Shown piece by piece: positions 8,821 to 17,798 of a stretch of 64,000 nucleotides of DNA (position 1 is its first letter; each line of letters starts with the position of its first letter). The stretch covers positions 62,001 through 126,000 of the forward strand of contig NZ_VDDA01000014.1 in NCBI RefSeq assembly GCF_006151805.1, read 5' to 3'. The position numbers and the translations under genes are program-made. The stretch comes from Methylobacterium terricola. GTDB lineage: Bacteria > Pseudomonadota > Alphaproteobacteria > Rhizobiales > Beijerinckiaceae. Below the pieces are notes generated by a model. It saw nothing but the letters and a program-made list of their open reading frames with translations. It was not told the origin of the DNA and made no database searches.

Positions 8821-9387
8821 GCCCGCGACCGCGTCGATCTCCACCACGGCAAGGTCGACCGGACCGTCGGCGGCGATCGTCGCCCCGCCCTCCCCGAGGA
8901 GGGCGTCGCGGGCGGCGAGCGGCACCGTCCGGCCGTCCACGACGACGGTCGACGGCCCGACGGCGACCACGAGAATCCAGCGCCCGCGCGGCTCGAAGGG
9001 CATGACGGGGCCGCGAAGCCGCGTCACCCGCTGGCGGCAGGCCGAGCGCCGGGTCATGACGTTGAGGTCGGTGATCGGCCCGGCGGCGAGGCGGGCCGTG
9101 GTCGCGGCGTCGCCGGGGAAGGCCAGCGGCGGCGAGGCCGGCGTCAGGCGGTGCGCGCCGTGGCCCTCAATGGCGAGATCCATCCCCTCGCCGTCGAGGA
9201 GCGCGAGCGTCCGGTCGATGCCGGGAAACACGGAGAACGGGCCGTCCATCGCGACGACCGCCATCGAGACGCGCCAGTCGAACCCGCCGAGCCCGGTGCC
9301 CGGGGGATGGACGGCGATCTCGGCGGTCTCGCCGCCCCCGTTCTTCCACGGCATGCGCAGGTGGTCCGCGGCCTTCAGGAGGCGCAT
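8815..9387 (-). CDS. hutD: HutD family protein
   Basis: Cupin-fold HutD protein, 190 aa. Recognised by WKNGGGETAEIAVHPPG near the N-terminus, FDWRVSMAVVAMDGPFSVFPG, and DRTLALLDGEGMDLAI. HutD is found beside histidine degradation genes and is thought to limit or sense pathway flux by binding small ligands; it is not an enzyme of the main route. It lies downstream of hutH-hutG on the same strand but is separated from hutG by 392 nt containing a large inverted repeat, so it may have its own transcript. Confidence 0.87.
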   Translation of the reverse strand: MRLLKAADHLRMPWKNGGGETAEIAVHPPGTGLGGFDWRVSMAVVAMDGPFSVFPGIDRTLALLDGEGMDLAIEGHGAHRLTPASPPLAFPGDAATTARLAAGPITDLNVMTRRSACRQRVTRLRGPVMPFEPRGRWILVVAVGPSTVVVDGRTVPLAARDALLGEGGATIAADGPVDLAVVEIDAVAGS

Positions 9388-9429
9388 GAGGTGTCCTTCT
9401 CGGGCTGTGAGCGGTTGGGACAGGACATG

Positions 9430-9636
9430 GCGCGGGTTTCCCCCTCCCCCTCTGCGGGGGAGGGTGGCGAGCGGAGCGAGTGCAGCGGGACGAAGTCCCG
9501 CCGAGAGGGGACGCCGCTTCCGGAGAGGTCGCGACCTTCATGAAGGCAGCTATCTGAATCAGCGCCGCGCTGCCCCTCTCCCGCCCCACTCCGTGGGGCA
9601 CCCTCCCCCGCAGAGGGGGGAGGGGGAAACCCGCGC
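9430..9636. repeat. inverted repeat with 37-bp arms (dispersed palindromic element)
   Basis: The left arm 9430-9466 (GCGCGGGTTTCCCCC ... GGGGGAGGGTG) is the reverse complement of the right arm 9599-9636 (CACCCTCCCCCG ... GGGGGAAACCCGCGC) with few mismatches. The 132-bp interior has smaller palindromes such as GGGACGAAGTCCC. A shortened copy of the same arms occurs at 60097-60158. It occupies most of the 392-bp gap between hutG and hutD. It looks like a non-coding, mobile-type palindrome (MITE/REP-like) rather than a terminator. Confidence 0.8.
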
Positions 9637-9779
9637 TAGTCCTCTCCTCGGTCGGTCTTGTGCACGCGGGGAGAGGAGGAACCCGCGCCTTTTCGTTCTC
9701 CGGACGGCCCTGCCGCGACCGGACGTACCGGCAGGATTGGTTCAGGCCGAAGCCAGCTCCGACCGTGCATCACGGCGAC

Positions 9780-10580
9780 TCACCCCTTCAGCCTCCCGGC
9801 CACCTCCGCGATACGCCCCAGCACGGCGCCGAGAACCGGCCGAAGCCGCGCGGCCTTCGCCGGATCGAGCGCGAAGGGCGGCGCCTCCGTCGCCAGGTGC
9901 GAGCTCTGCGCCAGCTCCATCTGGATCGCGTGGATTCCGGCCTCCGGGCGGCCGTAATGCCGCGTGGTCCAGCCGCCGCGGAAGCGGCCGTCGACGACGC
10001 TGGTGTAGCCGGCGGCGGCAGCGCAGGTCTCTTCCGCCGCACGCGCGATCGCTGCGTCGCAGGTCCGCCCGCCATCGGTGCCGATGTTGAAATCCGGCAG
10101 CGTGCCGGGGAACAGGAACGGGATCCGCGAGCGGATCGAATGGCAATCGTAGAGCACCGCGATCCCGTGCAGCGCCCGCACGCGGGCGATCTCGGCGGCG
10201 AGCGCCGCGTGGTAGGGCGCGTGGAACCGGACGGTCCTGTCGGCGATGTCGGCCTCGTCCGGGCCGGCGCCGTCGCGCCAGATCGGCGCGCCGTCGAAAT
10301 CGGTGAGCGGGACGAGGCCGGTGGTGTTCTGGCCGGGATAGAGGCTGGCCCCCGTCGGGTCGCGGTTGGCGTCGATGACGGAGCGGTGGAAGGTCGCCCG
10401 CACGGTCGTCGCGTCCGGCAGCAGCCCGTCGTAGAGGCGGTGGATGTGCCAGTCGGTGTCGCGCAAGCGGCGGCCTTCGTCGTTCAGCCGCGCCAGGATG
10501 TCGGGCGGAACGTTCGTGCCGGTATGGGGGAAGGCCAGGATGACCGGCGACGATCCTTGAACGATCTCGAACGGGCTCAT
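9780..10580 (-). CDS. hutG: N-formylglutamate deformylase
   Basis: N-formylglutamate amidohydrolase, 266 aa, which hydrolyses N-formyl-L-glutamate to glutamate and formate in the five-step hut pathway. Family features are [56 protein letters not shown], a central [17 protein letters not shown] and a [19 protein letters not shown] block near the end. The ATG at 10578-10580 overlaps the stop of hutH by 4 nt, so the two are coupled. The presence of HutG rather than formimidoylglutamase implies the route through HutF. HutU, HutI and HutF are not in the window. Confidence 0.92.
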   Translation of the reverse strand: MSPFEIVQGSSPVILAFPHTGTNVPPDILARLNDEGRRLRDTDWHIHRLYDGLLPDATTVRATFHRSVIDANRDPTGASLYPGQNTTGLVPLTDFDGAPIWRDGAGPDEADIADRTVRFHAPYHAALAAEIARVRALHGIAVLYDCHSIRSRIPFLFPGTLPDFNIGTDGGRTCDAAIARAAEETCAAAAGYTSVVDGRFRGGWTTRHYGRPEAGIHAIQMELAQSSHLATEAPPFALDPAKAARLRPVLGAVLGRIAEVAGRLKG

Positions 10581-12121
10581 CGCGCCGCCTCCAGGCTCGG
10601 CAGCAGCCCGGGGGACAGGCTGGCCTCGATCGTGCCGTCGGCCACGAGCGCCGCGGCGGCGCGCAGGTCGCCGGCGAGGTAGCGGTCCTCCTCCAGGGAC
10701 GGGATTACGGCGCGGATCGCGGCGAGCGCCCGTTCCAGCTCCGGGCTCGTCCGCAGCGGCCCGCGCAGCTCGACGCCCTGCGCGCCGGCGAGCGCCTCGA
10801 TGCCGAGGATGCCGAACAGGTTCTCGGTCATCGCCAACAGGCGGCGGGCGCCGTGGCAGGCCATCGAGACGTGGTCCTCCTGGTTGGCCGAGGTCGGCGT
10901 CGAATCGACCGAGGCCGGATGGGCCCGCTGCTTGTTCTCGCTCATCAGCGCCGCCGAGGTCACCTCGGCGATCATCAGCCCGGAATTGAGCCCCGGCTTC
11001 TTCGCCAGGAAGGCCGGCAGGCCGAAGGACAGGGCCGGATCGACGAGGAGCGCGATGCGCCGCTGGGCGATCGAACCGATCTCGCAGACGGCCAGCGCGA
11101 TCTGGTCGGCCGCGAAGGCGACCGGCTCGGCGTGGAAGTTGCCGCCCGACACGACCTCGCCGTCGGACAGGACGAGGGGATTGTCGGTGACGGCGTTGGC
11201 TTCCGTCTCCAGGGTGTGCCCGGCCTGGCGCAGGAGGTCGAGGCAGGCGCCCACCACCTGCGGCTGGCAACGGATGCAGTAGGGATCCTGGACGCGCTCG
11301 TCGCCCTCGACGTGGCTCGCGCGGATCGCCGAGCCGTCGAGGAGCGCCCGCAGGGCCGCGCCGGCATCGATCTGCCCCCGATGGCCGCGCAACGCGTGGA
11401 TCTCGGGATGGAACGGGGCCGAGGAGCCCATCGCGGCGTCCGTCGACAGGGCGCCGGTGACGAGCGCGGTACGCAGGGCCCGGCAGGCCCGGAACAGCCC
11501 GGCGAGCGCCAAAGCCGTCGAGACCTGCGTGCCGTTGATGAGCGCGAGCCCCTCCTTCGCCGCCAGCACGACCGGCTCCAGCCCGGCGCGCCGCAGGGCC
11601 TCGGCCCCGGATAGCCGCTCGCCGTCGAGGAACGCCTCGCCCTCGCCGATCATCACGGCGGCGAGATGGGCGAGCGGCGCGAGGTCGCCGCTCGCGCCGA
11701 CCGAGCCCTGGCCGGGAATCGCCGGGACGACGCCGCGTGCGAGCATCGCCTCGATGAGCCGTACGAGGGCCGGCCGCACGCCCGAGGCGCCTCGGCCGAG
11801 CGAGATCAGCTTCAGCGCCATCACCAGCCGCACCACGTCGGCCTCCAGCAGGTCGCCGAGGCCGCAGCAATGGGACAGGATCAGGTTGCGCTGGAGGGTG
11901 GCGAGGTCGCCGGGCGCGATCCGGATCGAGGCCAGTTTCCCGAAGCCGGTATTGATGCCGTAGATCGGCGCTTCGCCCGCGGCGATGGCGGCGATCCGGG
12001 CCGCGCCCCGTTCGATGGCGGCATCGCAGCCCGCATCCAGCCGCGCCGCCGCGCCGTCGCGATAGACGCGCTCGAGATCCCGGAGCGTCACGCGGCCGGG
12101 ATGGAGGGTCAGGGTGGTCAT
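10577..12121 (-). CDS. hutH: histidine ammonia-lyase
   Basis: Histidine ammonia-lyase, 514 aa, converting L-histidine to urocanate and ammonia. The self-forming MIO cofactor triad Ala-Ser-Gly is at residues 143-145 in [12 protein letters not shown]. The catalytic Tyr is Y54 in the [13 protein letters not shown] motif, and [25 protein letters not shown] carries the late active-site residues. Length and order are normal for HutH. It is the first gene of the hutHG unit. The 243-nt upstream gap to xerD contains the palindrome ATGTATAGACAT, a plausible HutC operator. Confidence 0.96.
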   Translation of the reverse strand: MTTLTLHPGRVTLRDLERVYRDGAAARLDAGCDAAIERGAARIAAIAAGEAPIYGINTGFGKLASIRIAPGDLATLQRNLILSHCCGLGDLLEADVVRLVMALKLISLGRGASGVRPALVRLIEAMLARGVVPAIPGQGSVGASGDLAPLAHLAAVMIGEGEAFLDGERLSGAEALRRAGLEPVVLAAKEGLALINGTQVSTALALAGLFRACRALRTALVTGALSTDAAMGSSAPFHPEIHALRGHRGQIDAGAALRALLDGSAIRASHVEGDERVQDPYCIRCQPQVVGACLDLLRQAGHTLETEANAVTDNPLVLSDGEVVSGGNFHAEPVAFAADQIALAVCEIGSIAQRRIALLVDPALSFGLPAFLAKKPGLNSGLMIAEVTSAALMSENKQRAHPASVDSTPTSANQEDHVSMACHGARRLLAMTENLFGILGIEALAGAQGVELRGPLRTSPELERALAAIRAVIPSLEEDRYLAGDLRAAAALVADGTIEASLSPGLLPSLEAAR

Positions 12122-12246
12122 GGCAAGATCCTCGCTTCCTGAAGCGGTGCGCGTCAGCCGCGCGGCCGGTCCGATGCCGCGGCATCGACATCCCCTCGGC
12201 CGTCAGCCGGCGAGCGCATCGACGCGCCTGTCTCGCCGTCGCTATT

Positions 12247-12258
12247 ATGTATAGACAT
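12247..12258. promoter_or_regulatory. candidate HutC operator upstream of hutH
   Basis: ATGTATAGACAT is a near-palindrome (ATGT-N-TA-N-ACAT) in an AT-rich pocket about 126 nt upstream of the hutH start. HutC and related GntR repressors bind TGTATA-type palindromes. A related sequence sits before the ABC importer at 1662-1673. Binding is inferred. Confidence 0.5.
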
Positions 12259-12364
12259 GTGACGCGGCTTGGCAAGCGCGGCGCGCATCCGAAGGGCCGC
12301 GGCGCGGCGATCGGCGCGGCGGTTCCGGGACCGATCGTTAACCGGCACCCGCCATCCTCGTCCG

Positions 12365-13318
12365 ATGACCAATGCCGAGATCACCGACCTCTGGCTCGAC
12401 GCCCTGGCGGCCGAGCGCGGCACCGCCGCCTCGTCGCTGAAGACCTACCGCCGCGACATCGCGAGCTATCTCGGCTGGCTGGGCGAACGGCGCCTCGCGG
12501 CGGTGACCCGCGACGACATGGTGGCCTACCTCTCCCATCTCGATCGGCAGGCCCTGTCGCATTCGACGATCAGCCGGCGCCGCTCGGTCGCCAACGGCAT
12601 CCACCGCTTCATGGTGGCGGAGGGAATCGGGACCGGGAATCCGGCGGCCGAGCTCCAGCCGATGAAGCGGCCCTCACGCCTGCCGTTCACGCCGGGGATC
12701 GAGGCCGTCGACCGGCTGATCGAGACCGCGCACGCGCAGGCCCGGGACGGGTCGGTCGGGCTCTACCGCCAGGCCGGCTACGCGCGGCGCGCGGCCCTGC
12801 TCGAGACGCTCTACGCCAGCGGCATGCGGGTGTCGGAGGCGGTGACGCGCCCGGCCGACGCGGTGCGGCCAGGCACCCGGATGATCCATGTCCGCGGCAA
12901 GGGCGGCAAGGACCGGCTGGTGCCGCTCCACGACCGCGCGGTCGAGGCGATCGGCCTGTGGCGGAATCTTGCCGGCCGCTACGGCTCGCGGTCCGACGTC
13001 TGGCTGTTCCACCGGGTCGCCCACGGCGAGCAGCACCTGACGATCGACGCTGCCCTGAAGGAGATCAAGGAGGCCGCCGCCGCCGCCGGCCTCGCGAACG
13101 CGGCGCGCTGGTCGCCGCACAAGCTGCGCCACGCCTTCGCGACCCATCTCCTGCAGAACGGCGCCGACCTGCGGGTCATCGGTGAGCTTCTGGGCCATGC
13201 CGATCTCAGCACGACCGAGGTCTACACCAAGGTGGACCTGTCGCGCGCGCAGCGGATGGTCAGGGATCTGCATCCCCTGTCGGGGGAGCCGCCGGAGCCG
13301 CGGCGCGGGCCGGCGTGA
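12365..13318 (+). CDS. XerD-like tyrosine recombinase
   Basis: Site-specific tyrosine recombinase, 317 aa, close in length to XerC/XerD (about 300). The N-terminal SAM-like core-binding domain spans residues about 5-95 and the catalytic domain about 110-300. All catalytic residues are present: R155 (ASGMRVSEA), K182 (GKGGKDR), H252 and R255 (PHKLRHAFATHLL), H278 (LLGHADLSTTE) and the nucleophile Y287 (VYTKV). I chose the ATG at 12365 because it matches the Xer N-terminus; the upstream extension is Arg-rich and lacks family resemblance. Xer proteins resolve chromosome or plasmid dimers. Here it may serve this replicon, or it may be a spare chromosomal-type copy. Confidence 0.9.
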   Translation: MTNAEITDLWLDALAAERGTAASSLKTYRRDIASYLGWLGERRLAAVTRDDMVAYLSHLDRQALSHSTISRRRSVANGIHRFMVAEGIGTGNPAAELQPMKRPSRLPFTPGIEAVDRLIETAHAQARDGSVGLYRQAGYARRAALLETLYASGMRVSEAVTRPADAVRPGTRMIHVRGKGGKDRLVPLHDRAVEAIGLWRNLAGRYGSRSDVWLFHRVAHGEQHLTIDAALKEIKEAAAAAGLANAARWSPHKLRHAFATHLLQNGADLRVIGELLGHADLSTTEVYTKVDLSRAQRMVRDLHPLSGEPPEPRRGPA

Positions 13319-13366
13319 CCGGGGATCGCGGGCGGCGCCGGGACGGGCCGAGTTCGGGCTGAAAGC

Positions 13367-14314
13367 ATGTCACATCTCGCGACGATCGCGTCGACCCTGG
13401 TCTCCGTCATCCTGCCGGTCTTCGGCCTGATCGCGATCGGCCGGCTGATCATCCGCCTCGGCGTCGTCGACAAGGCCGAGACGAAGGGGCTGACGAGCCT
13501 GATCTTCTGGATCCTGCTGCCGTCCCTGCTGTTCCTGTCGATCGTCGGCAGCCGGACGGCGCCGCGCCTCGACGTGATCGGCCTCTACTTCGCCGTGGCG
13601 CTGCCGGTCTTCGCCCTGTCGGTGCTCGGCGGGATCGCGCTGATGCGCATGACGATCGCGCAGGGCGCGCTGTTCGGGCTCAACGCCGCGTTCGGCAACA
13701 CCGTGCTGCTCGGCATCCCGATCGTCGGCGGGATCTGGGGCGGGTCGGGCCTCGCCGTGCTGCTGTCGATCATCGCGGCGCATTCGCTCCTCCTCCTGCC
13801 CGCGGCGACGATCCTCGTCGAGCTGGACCGGGGCGCGCACCGGCGCCCCCTGTTCCACACGCTCCGGGACACGGTCGTCGGCAGCCTCAAGAACCCGATT
13901 ATCTCCTCGATCGTGGCGGCCACGCTGTGGAACGCGACCGGCCTGCCCGTGCCGGAGGCGCTGCGGCGGATCCTCGACCTGCTCGCCCAGGCCGCACCGG
14001 CCCTGGCGCTGATCAGCCTCGGCGCGTCGCTGCCCGTCCTGCGCCGGGGCACCGTCGGTCCGCCGGTCCTCGCCGCCGTGGCGATCAAGCTCGCAATCAT
14101 GCCGCTCTGCATGGGCCTCGTCGTCACCCTGGCCGCGGTGCCGCAGCCGGCCGGGATCATCATGATCGTGACGGCCGCGCTGCCGACGGGGGCGAACGCC
14201 TTCCTGCTCGCGCATCGCTCGGGCGCGATGATGGAGGTCTCGGCAGCCACGGTCGTGGTCGCCACGGTCGTCTCCATCGCGACGCTCACCGCCATCATCT
14301 CGGCGGCCCTCTGA
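13367..14314 (+). CDS. AEC family transporter (auxin efflux carrier type)
   Basis: Membrane transporter of the AEC family, 315 aa, with about ten hydrophobic segments in two inverted halves. The N-terminal half begins ILPVFGLIAIGRLIIRLGVV and contains the conserved LNAAFGNTVLLGIPIV segment. The C-terminal half holds PALALISLGASLPVL and ALPTGANAFLLAHR. Bacterial members export or import small carboxylates such as malate or malonate. It starts 48 nt after the recombinase on the same strand. No substrate can be assigned. Confidence 0.88.
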   Translation: MSHLATIASTLVSVILPVFGLIAIGRLIIRLGVVDKAETKGLTSLIFWILLPSLLFLSIVGSRTAPRLDVIGLYFAVALPVFALSVLGGIALMRMTIAQGALFGLNAAFGNTVLLGIPIVGGIWGGSGLAVLLSIIAAHSLLLLPAATILVELDRGAHRRPLFHTLRDTVVGSLKNPIISSIVAATLWNATGLPVPEALRRILDLLAQAAPALALISLGASLPVLRRGTVGPPVLAAVAIKLAIMPLCMGLVVTLAAVPQPAGIIMIVTAALPTGANAFLLAHRSGAMMEVSAATVVVATVVSIATLTAIISAAL

Positions 14315-14452
14315 CCCGGGCCGCACCGCAGGCGGCGCGAGACGGCACGCACCGACGCAAGATCGGCGTCGGCCGCGATGCACCGGGGCAGCCGGGGACG
14401 CGGGCGGGCCGACCGGCGACGAGGCCGCGGCGCCCCCCGGTACGGCCGAGCC

Positions 14453-14480
14453 TTGACTTCCAGATTGGATTTGTTCTAAT
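14453..14480 (+). promoter_or_regulatory. sigma-70-type promoter for the small four-Cys gene
   Basis: TTGACT at 14453-14458 and TCTAAT at 14475-14480 are separated by 16 nt, in an AT-rich patch of otherwise very GC-rich DNA. They lie 44 nt before the ATG at 14525. This is one of the clearest vegetative promoters in the window. Confidence 0.6.
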
Positions 14481-14524
14481 TCGCATCAGGCGCGGCGGAC
14501 AGGCCGCATGACAGGAGCACCACG

Positions 14525-14725
14525 ATGGCCACGGCGAACTGCGAGAGCTGCAAGTTCTTCGACGAGCACAAGGGCAACGGTGCCGCCGCCCAGGGCGATG
14601 CCGGCCTGTGCCGCTTCAACCCCCCGGTGACCCAGCCCGGCCCGCAGGAGCACGGCCTGTGGCCGGTGGTCTCGACCAGCGACTGGTGCGGCCACTTCAG
14701 CGCCGAGATGACCGCCGCCGAGTAA
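14525..14725 (+). CDS. small four-cysteine protein, unknown function
   Basis: 66-aa protein with cysteines at 6, 9, 29 and 55 (CESC near the start, GLCRFNPP in the middle, SDWCGHF near the end) and no signal peptide or membrane segment. The pattern suggests binding of one metal ion or an iron-sulfur cluster. It faintly recalls the small HiPIP-like subunits of benzylsuccinate synthase, a resemblance recalled only from the Cys spacing. GGAGCACCACG precedes the ATG. It has its own promoter and a strong terminator, so it is a monocistronic gene and probably well expressed. Function unknown. Confidence 0.8.
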   Translation: MATANCESCKFFDEHKGNGAAAQGDAGLCRFNPPVTQPGPQEHGLWPVVSTSDWCGHFSAEMTAAE

Positions 14726-14751
14726 GACGCGGCCCATCGCGACCGCGATGC

Positions 14752-14781
14752 GGGGTCGGCCGAGAGGCCGGCCCCTTTTTT
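14752..14781 (+). terminator. Rho-independent terminator after the four-Cys gene
   Basis: GGGGTCGGCC, loop GAGA, GGCCGGCCCC, then six T. A 10-bp stem with a single mismatch followed by a T-run, 26 nt after the stop codon. Confidence 0.88.
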
Positions 14782-14902
14782 GTTCGGTCAGGCCACCGGC
14801 GCGGCGGCACGGTCGGCACCTCGAGCGGGGCGACCGGCGGATGCGCCCCGACGCCGCCGATCCGGCGCGCCTCAAGCGGCGCAATGGCTTGCGATTGCGT
14901 TC

Positions 14903-14916
14903 ATTTTGCATACAAT
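14903..14916. promoter_or_regulatory. candidate operator of the GntR/FCD regulator (autoregulation)
   Basis: The reverse strand reads ATTGTATGCAAAAT. Its core TGTATGCA matches the perfect palindrome AATGTATACATT at 18883-18894 between the divergent operons of the same locus. It lies 19 nt before the regulator's ATG, so it would give autoregulation. Confidence 0.5.
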
Positions 14917-14934
14917 CAGCCCTGTCATCGCGGG

Positions 14935-15639
14935 ATGGATCAGGCAGGCGACGCGACTTTGGGTATTCCGGTCATCGAACCGAGCGGCATCGACGCGAGC
15001 GAGGAGGCGTCGCCTCCCAACCTCGTCAATCTCGTCACCACCTCGGTCACGGCCATGATCCGCCAACGTCAGCTGCGGGGCGGTCACAGCATCGTCGAGG
15101 CGAAGCTGGCGGCCCAGCTCGGCGTGTCCCGCACGCCGTTGCGCGAGGGCCTGCAGCGGCTCGAGGGCGAAGGGCTGGTCATCAAGGGAAGCGGGCGCTC
15201 GTTCGTCGTGCGGCACGTGGATCTCGGCGAGTATCTCCAGAGCCTGAAGGTCCGCGAGATCCTCGAGCCGGAGGCCGCCGAGGCCGCCGCCGGCCACATC
15301 CCGGACGCCGAGATCGCCGCCGTGCGCCGGGAGATCGCCGGGCTTCAAGCCGGGTCGACGTCGCTCCACACCGATGCGCATTGGCAATCGGACGACGCCC
15401 TGCACGAGCTCTTCGCCCGCAACAGCGGCAACGACGTGCTGGCGCAGGTGATCCGGCGCCTGCGGGTGACCACCCGCCTGTTCGAGATCGCCCGGCTCCA
15501 GGACCGCGTCGCGCCCGACCTGCGCGAACATGCCCAGATCCTCGACGCCCTGGAGAGCGGCGACGGCAAGGCCGCGCGCAAGGCGACCCAGGCCCACATC
15601 CGCAGCCTCCAGCGCTTCGCCCTCGCGACCGTGCGCTGA
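14935..15639 (+). CDS. GntR-family regulator, FCD subfamily
   Basis: Transcription factor of 234 aa: winged helix at residues about 20-85 (LVTTSVTAMIRQRQLRGGHS, VSRTPLREGLQRLEGEGLV) and an all-helical FCD effector domain after it (SLKVREILEPEAAEAAAGHI, DDALHELFARNSGNDVL, REHAQILDALESGD). The ATG at 14935 gives the usual short N-terminal tail. FCD regulators sense acids or amino acid derivatives. It sits beside the hydroxyproline-type importer and catabolic operon, and TGTATRCA-type sites occur both in its own leader and between those operons, so it is the likely local regulator. Confidence 0.88.
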   Translation: MDQAGDATLGIPVIEPSGIDASEEASPPNLVNLVTTSVTAMIRQRQLRGGHSIVEAKLAAQLGVSRTPLREGLQRLEGEGLVIKGSGRSFVVRHVDLGEYLQSLKVREILEPEAAEAAAGHIPDAEIAAVRREIAGLQAGSTSLHTDAHWQSDDALHELFARNSGNDVLAQVIRRLRVTTRLFEIARLQDRVAPDLREHAQILDALESGDGKAARKATQAHIRSLQRFALATVR

Positions 15640-15718
15640 GGCCGGCACCGGCGGGCGCACGATGGCCCGCCGGCGTCGCGGCCTCCCGCGTCGTGCCGCG
15701 ACGCGATCGGGTGATTCC

Positions 15719-16456
15719 CTAGTGCCGCAGGATCTTCGAGACGAAGCTCTGCGTCCGCGCCTCCTGCGGCGCGTCGAAGATGCGGGCGGGCGGGCCCTCC
15801 TCGACCTTGCGCCCGTCGGCCATGAACACGACGCGGGACGACACTTCGCGGATGAAGCCCATCTCGTGCGAGACGATCATCATGGTCATGCCCTCGCGGG
15901 CCAGCAGCCGGATCGTGTCGAGGACTTCCGACACCAGCTCGGGATCGAGCGCCGCCGTCACCTCGTCGAGGAGCAGGATCTCCGGCCGCAGCGCCAGGGC
16001 GCGGGCGATCGCGACGCGCTGCTGCTGCCCGCCCGAGAGCTGGTCGGGATAGGACGAGAGCTTGTCGGCGAGCCCGACCTTGGCGAGGAGCCGGCGCGCC
16101 TCGTCCTCGACCTCGCGCCGGGGCCGGCCGCGGATCTTGACCGGGGTGATGCAGACGTTCTGCAGCACGGTCATGTTCTGGAACAGGTTGTATTGCTGGA
16201 ACACCACGGCGACGCGCTCGCGCAAGGCGCGCACCTCCGCCGGCTTGGCGTAATCGACCCGGCGCCCGTCGAGGACGATCTCGCCCCGGCTCGGCGGCAG
16301 AAGGCCGAGGATGGTGCGCAGGATCGTGCTCTTGCCCGAGCCCGACGGGCCGATCAGCCCGACCGTCGCCCCGCTCTCCACGTGCAGGTCGAGGCCGGAC
16401 AGGACCGGGGTCGCCCCGTAATGGGCATCAAGGCCGCGGATGACGAGGTCCGGCAA
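15719..16456 (-). CDS. amino acid ABC transporter ATP-binding protein
   Basis: ATPase subunit, 245 aa, of the PAAT family. Walker A is GPSGSGKST near residues 36-44, with VVFQQYNLFQNMTVLQNV (Q-loop), [19 protein letters not shown] (Walker B) and IVSHEMGF (H-loop). The Walker B aspartate-glutamate pair is intact although the usual DEPTSALD reads DEVTAALD. The ATG at 16456 lies 29 nt inside the upstream permease gene, so translation is coupled. It is the last gene of the importer read leftward from 18809. Confidence 0.92.
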   Translation of the reverse strand: MPDLVIRGLDAHYGATPVLSGLDLHVESGATVGLIGPSGSGKSTILRTILGLLPPSRGEIVLDGRRVDYAKPAEVRALRERVAVVFQQYNLFQNMTVLQNVCITPVKIRGRPRREVEDEARRLLAKVGLADKLSSYPDQLSGGQQQRVAIARALALRPEILLLDEVTAALDPELVSEVLDTIRLLAREGMTMMIVSHEMGFIREVSSRVVFMADGRKVEEGPPARIFDAPQEARTQSFVSKILRH

Positions 16457-17123
16457 GGCGGGTCTCCAGTCTGGCCCCGAGGCGGGCGAGCGGGTAGGAC
16501 AGGGCGAAGTAGAGCACGAGCACGCAGCCGAAGCTGAGGGTCGCCGAGAACCCCTTGTTGTTCAGGACCCGGGCCGCATAGGTCAGCTCGATCACGCCGA
16601 TCTGCGAGGCGAGCGCCGTATCCTTGATGAACATCACGAAGAAGCCGAAGCTGGGGGGCAGGATCAGCGGCCAGGCCTGCGGTAGGACGACGAGCCGGAT
16701 CGTCTGGAGCAGCGTGAAGTTCATCGTCGCCGCGGCCTCCCACTGGTTGGGATGGACGGCGGCGAGCCCGGCGCGCACGATCTCGGCGAGGTAGGCCCCG
16801 GCGATCAGCGTCACGGTGACGCCGGCCACCACCGCGAGGGGCAGATCCACGCCCGAGGCCTGGACCAGGTAGAAGGTCAGCATCAGGGTGACCAGGAACG
16901 GCACCCGGCGGAACAGTTCGGTGTAGAGCCGGGCGAGCAGCCGCACCGGCCTGAGCCAGCCCGCCCGCGTGCGCCCCGCGACGGCAACCGCCACCCCGAT
17001 CAGGCTGCCGAGGACGACGCCGACCGCCGAGAGCGCGAGGGTCGTCGCGGCGGCGCGGGCCAGGAACGCGGCGTTGGCGAGGGTGGCGAAGCGCGGCCAC
17101 TCGGCGAGGATCGTCTCGAACAT
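16428..17123 (-). CDS. amino acid ABC transporter permease
   Basis: PAAT permease, 231 aa, with about five membrane segments. Seen are ELFRRVPFLVTLMLTFYLVQ and the coupling loop AEIVRAGLAAVHPNQWEAAATM. The ATG (17121-17123) directly abuts the stop codon of the upstream permease. With that gene and the ATPase it forms the membrane part of the second complete importer in the window. Confidence 0.92.
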   Translation of the reverse strand: MFETILAEWPRFATLANAAFLARAAATTLALSAVGVVLGSLIGVAVAVAGRTRAGWLRPVRLLARLYTELFRRVPFLVTLMLTFYLVQASGVDLPLAVVAGVTVTLIAGAYLAEIVRAGLAAVHPNQWEAAATMNFTLLQTIRLVVLPQAWPLILPPSFGFFVMFIKDTALASQIGVIELTYAARVLNNKGFSATLSFGCVLVLYFALSYPLARLGARLETRLAGPRHPRP

Positions 17124-17798
17124 CTAGAGCGGCCTCACCCGGACCCGGAACGCGGCCCGCGCGAACAGCGAGATCGCTAGCGAGGCGAGGAGCGTCAGCG
17201 CGACGTAGAACCCGGCGACGATCAGGAAGACCTCGACCGACCGGAAGGTCTGCGACGACAGGGTCAGGGCCTCCCCCGTCAGCTCCTCGACGCCGAACAC
17301 CGCGGCCATCGAGGTGCCGAGCGTCATGATGATGAAGTGCGAGGAGAGCGGCGGCAGGAGCACCCGCATCGCATGGGGCAGGACGACGTAGCGGATCTGC
17401 TGCAGGCGGGAGAAGCCCAGGACCGCGGCGGCCTCGAGCTCGGAGCGCCGCGCGCTCTCGAAGCCGGCGCGCTGGATCTCGGTGAGGTAGGCGCCCGCGT
17501 TCAGCGTCATGCCGATCAGCACCGCCGTGAACGAGGACAGGACGAGGCCGGCATCCGGCAGCGCGAAGTACAGGAAGTAGATCTGCACGAGCTGCGGCGT
17601 GTTGGTGAAGGCCGTGACGTAGAGCTTCACCGCCCGGCGCGCCCAGGCTCCGCCATAGGTGCGGATCGCCGCCCCGGCCGTGCCGAGGAGGAGGCCGCCG
17701 CAGAAGGCCAGCAGCGCGAGCTGCAGCGAGACCAGGGCGGCGTCGAAGAGCCGGGGCAGGAACGGCCAGACCTGCCCGAACTGGAAGGTGTAACCCAT
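17124..17798 (-). CDS. amino acid ABC transporter permease
   Basis: PAAT permease, 224 aa. Typical segments are TAFTNTPQLVQIYFLYFALP, TEIQRAGFESARRSELEAAA (coupling loop) and the hydrophobic C-terminal helix. A 186-nt gap separates it from the binding-protein gene upstream; no separate promoter was recognised there. It abuts the second permease exactly (stop at 17124-17126). Confidence 0.92.
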   Translation of the reverse strand: MGYTFQFGQVWPFLPRLFDAALVSLQLALLAFCGGLLLGTAGAAIRTYGGAWARRAVKLYVTAFTNTPQLVQIYFLYFALPDAGLVLSSFTAVLIGMTLNAGAYLTEIQRAGFESARRSELEAAAVLGFSRLQQIRYVVLPHAMRVLLPPLSSHFIIMTLGTSMAAVFGVEELTGEALTLSSQTFRSVEVFLIVAGFYVALTLLASLAISLFARAAFRVRVRPL

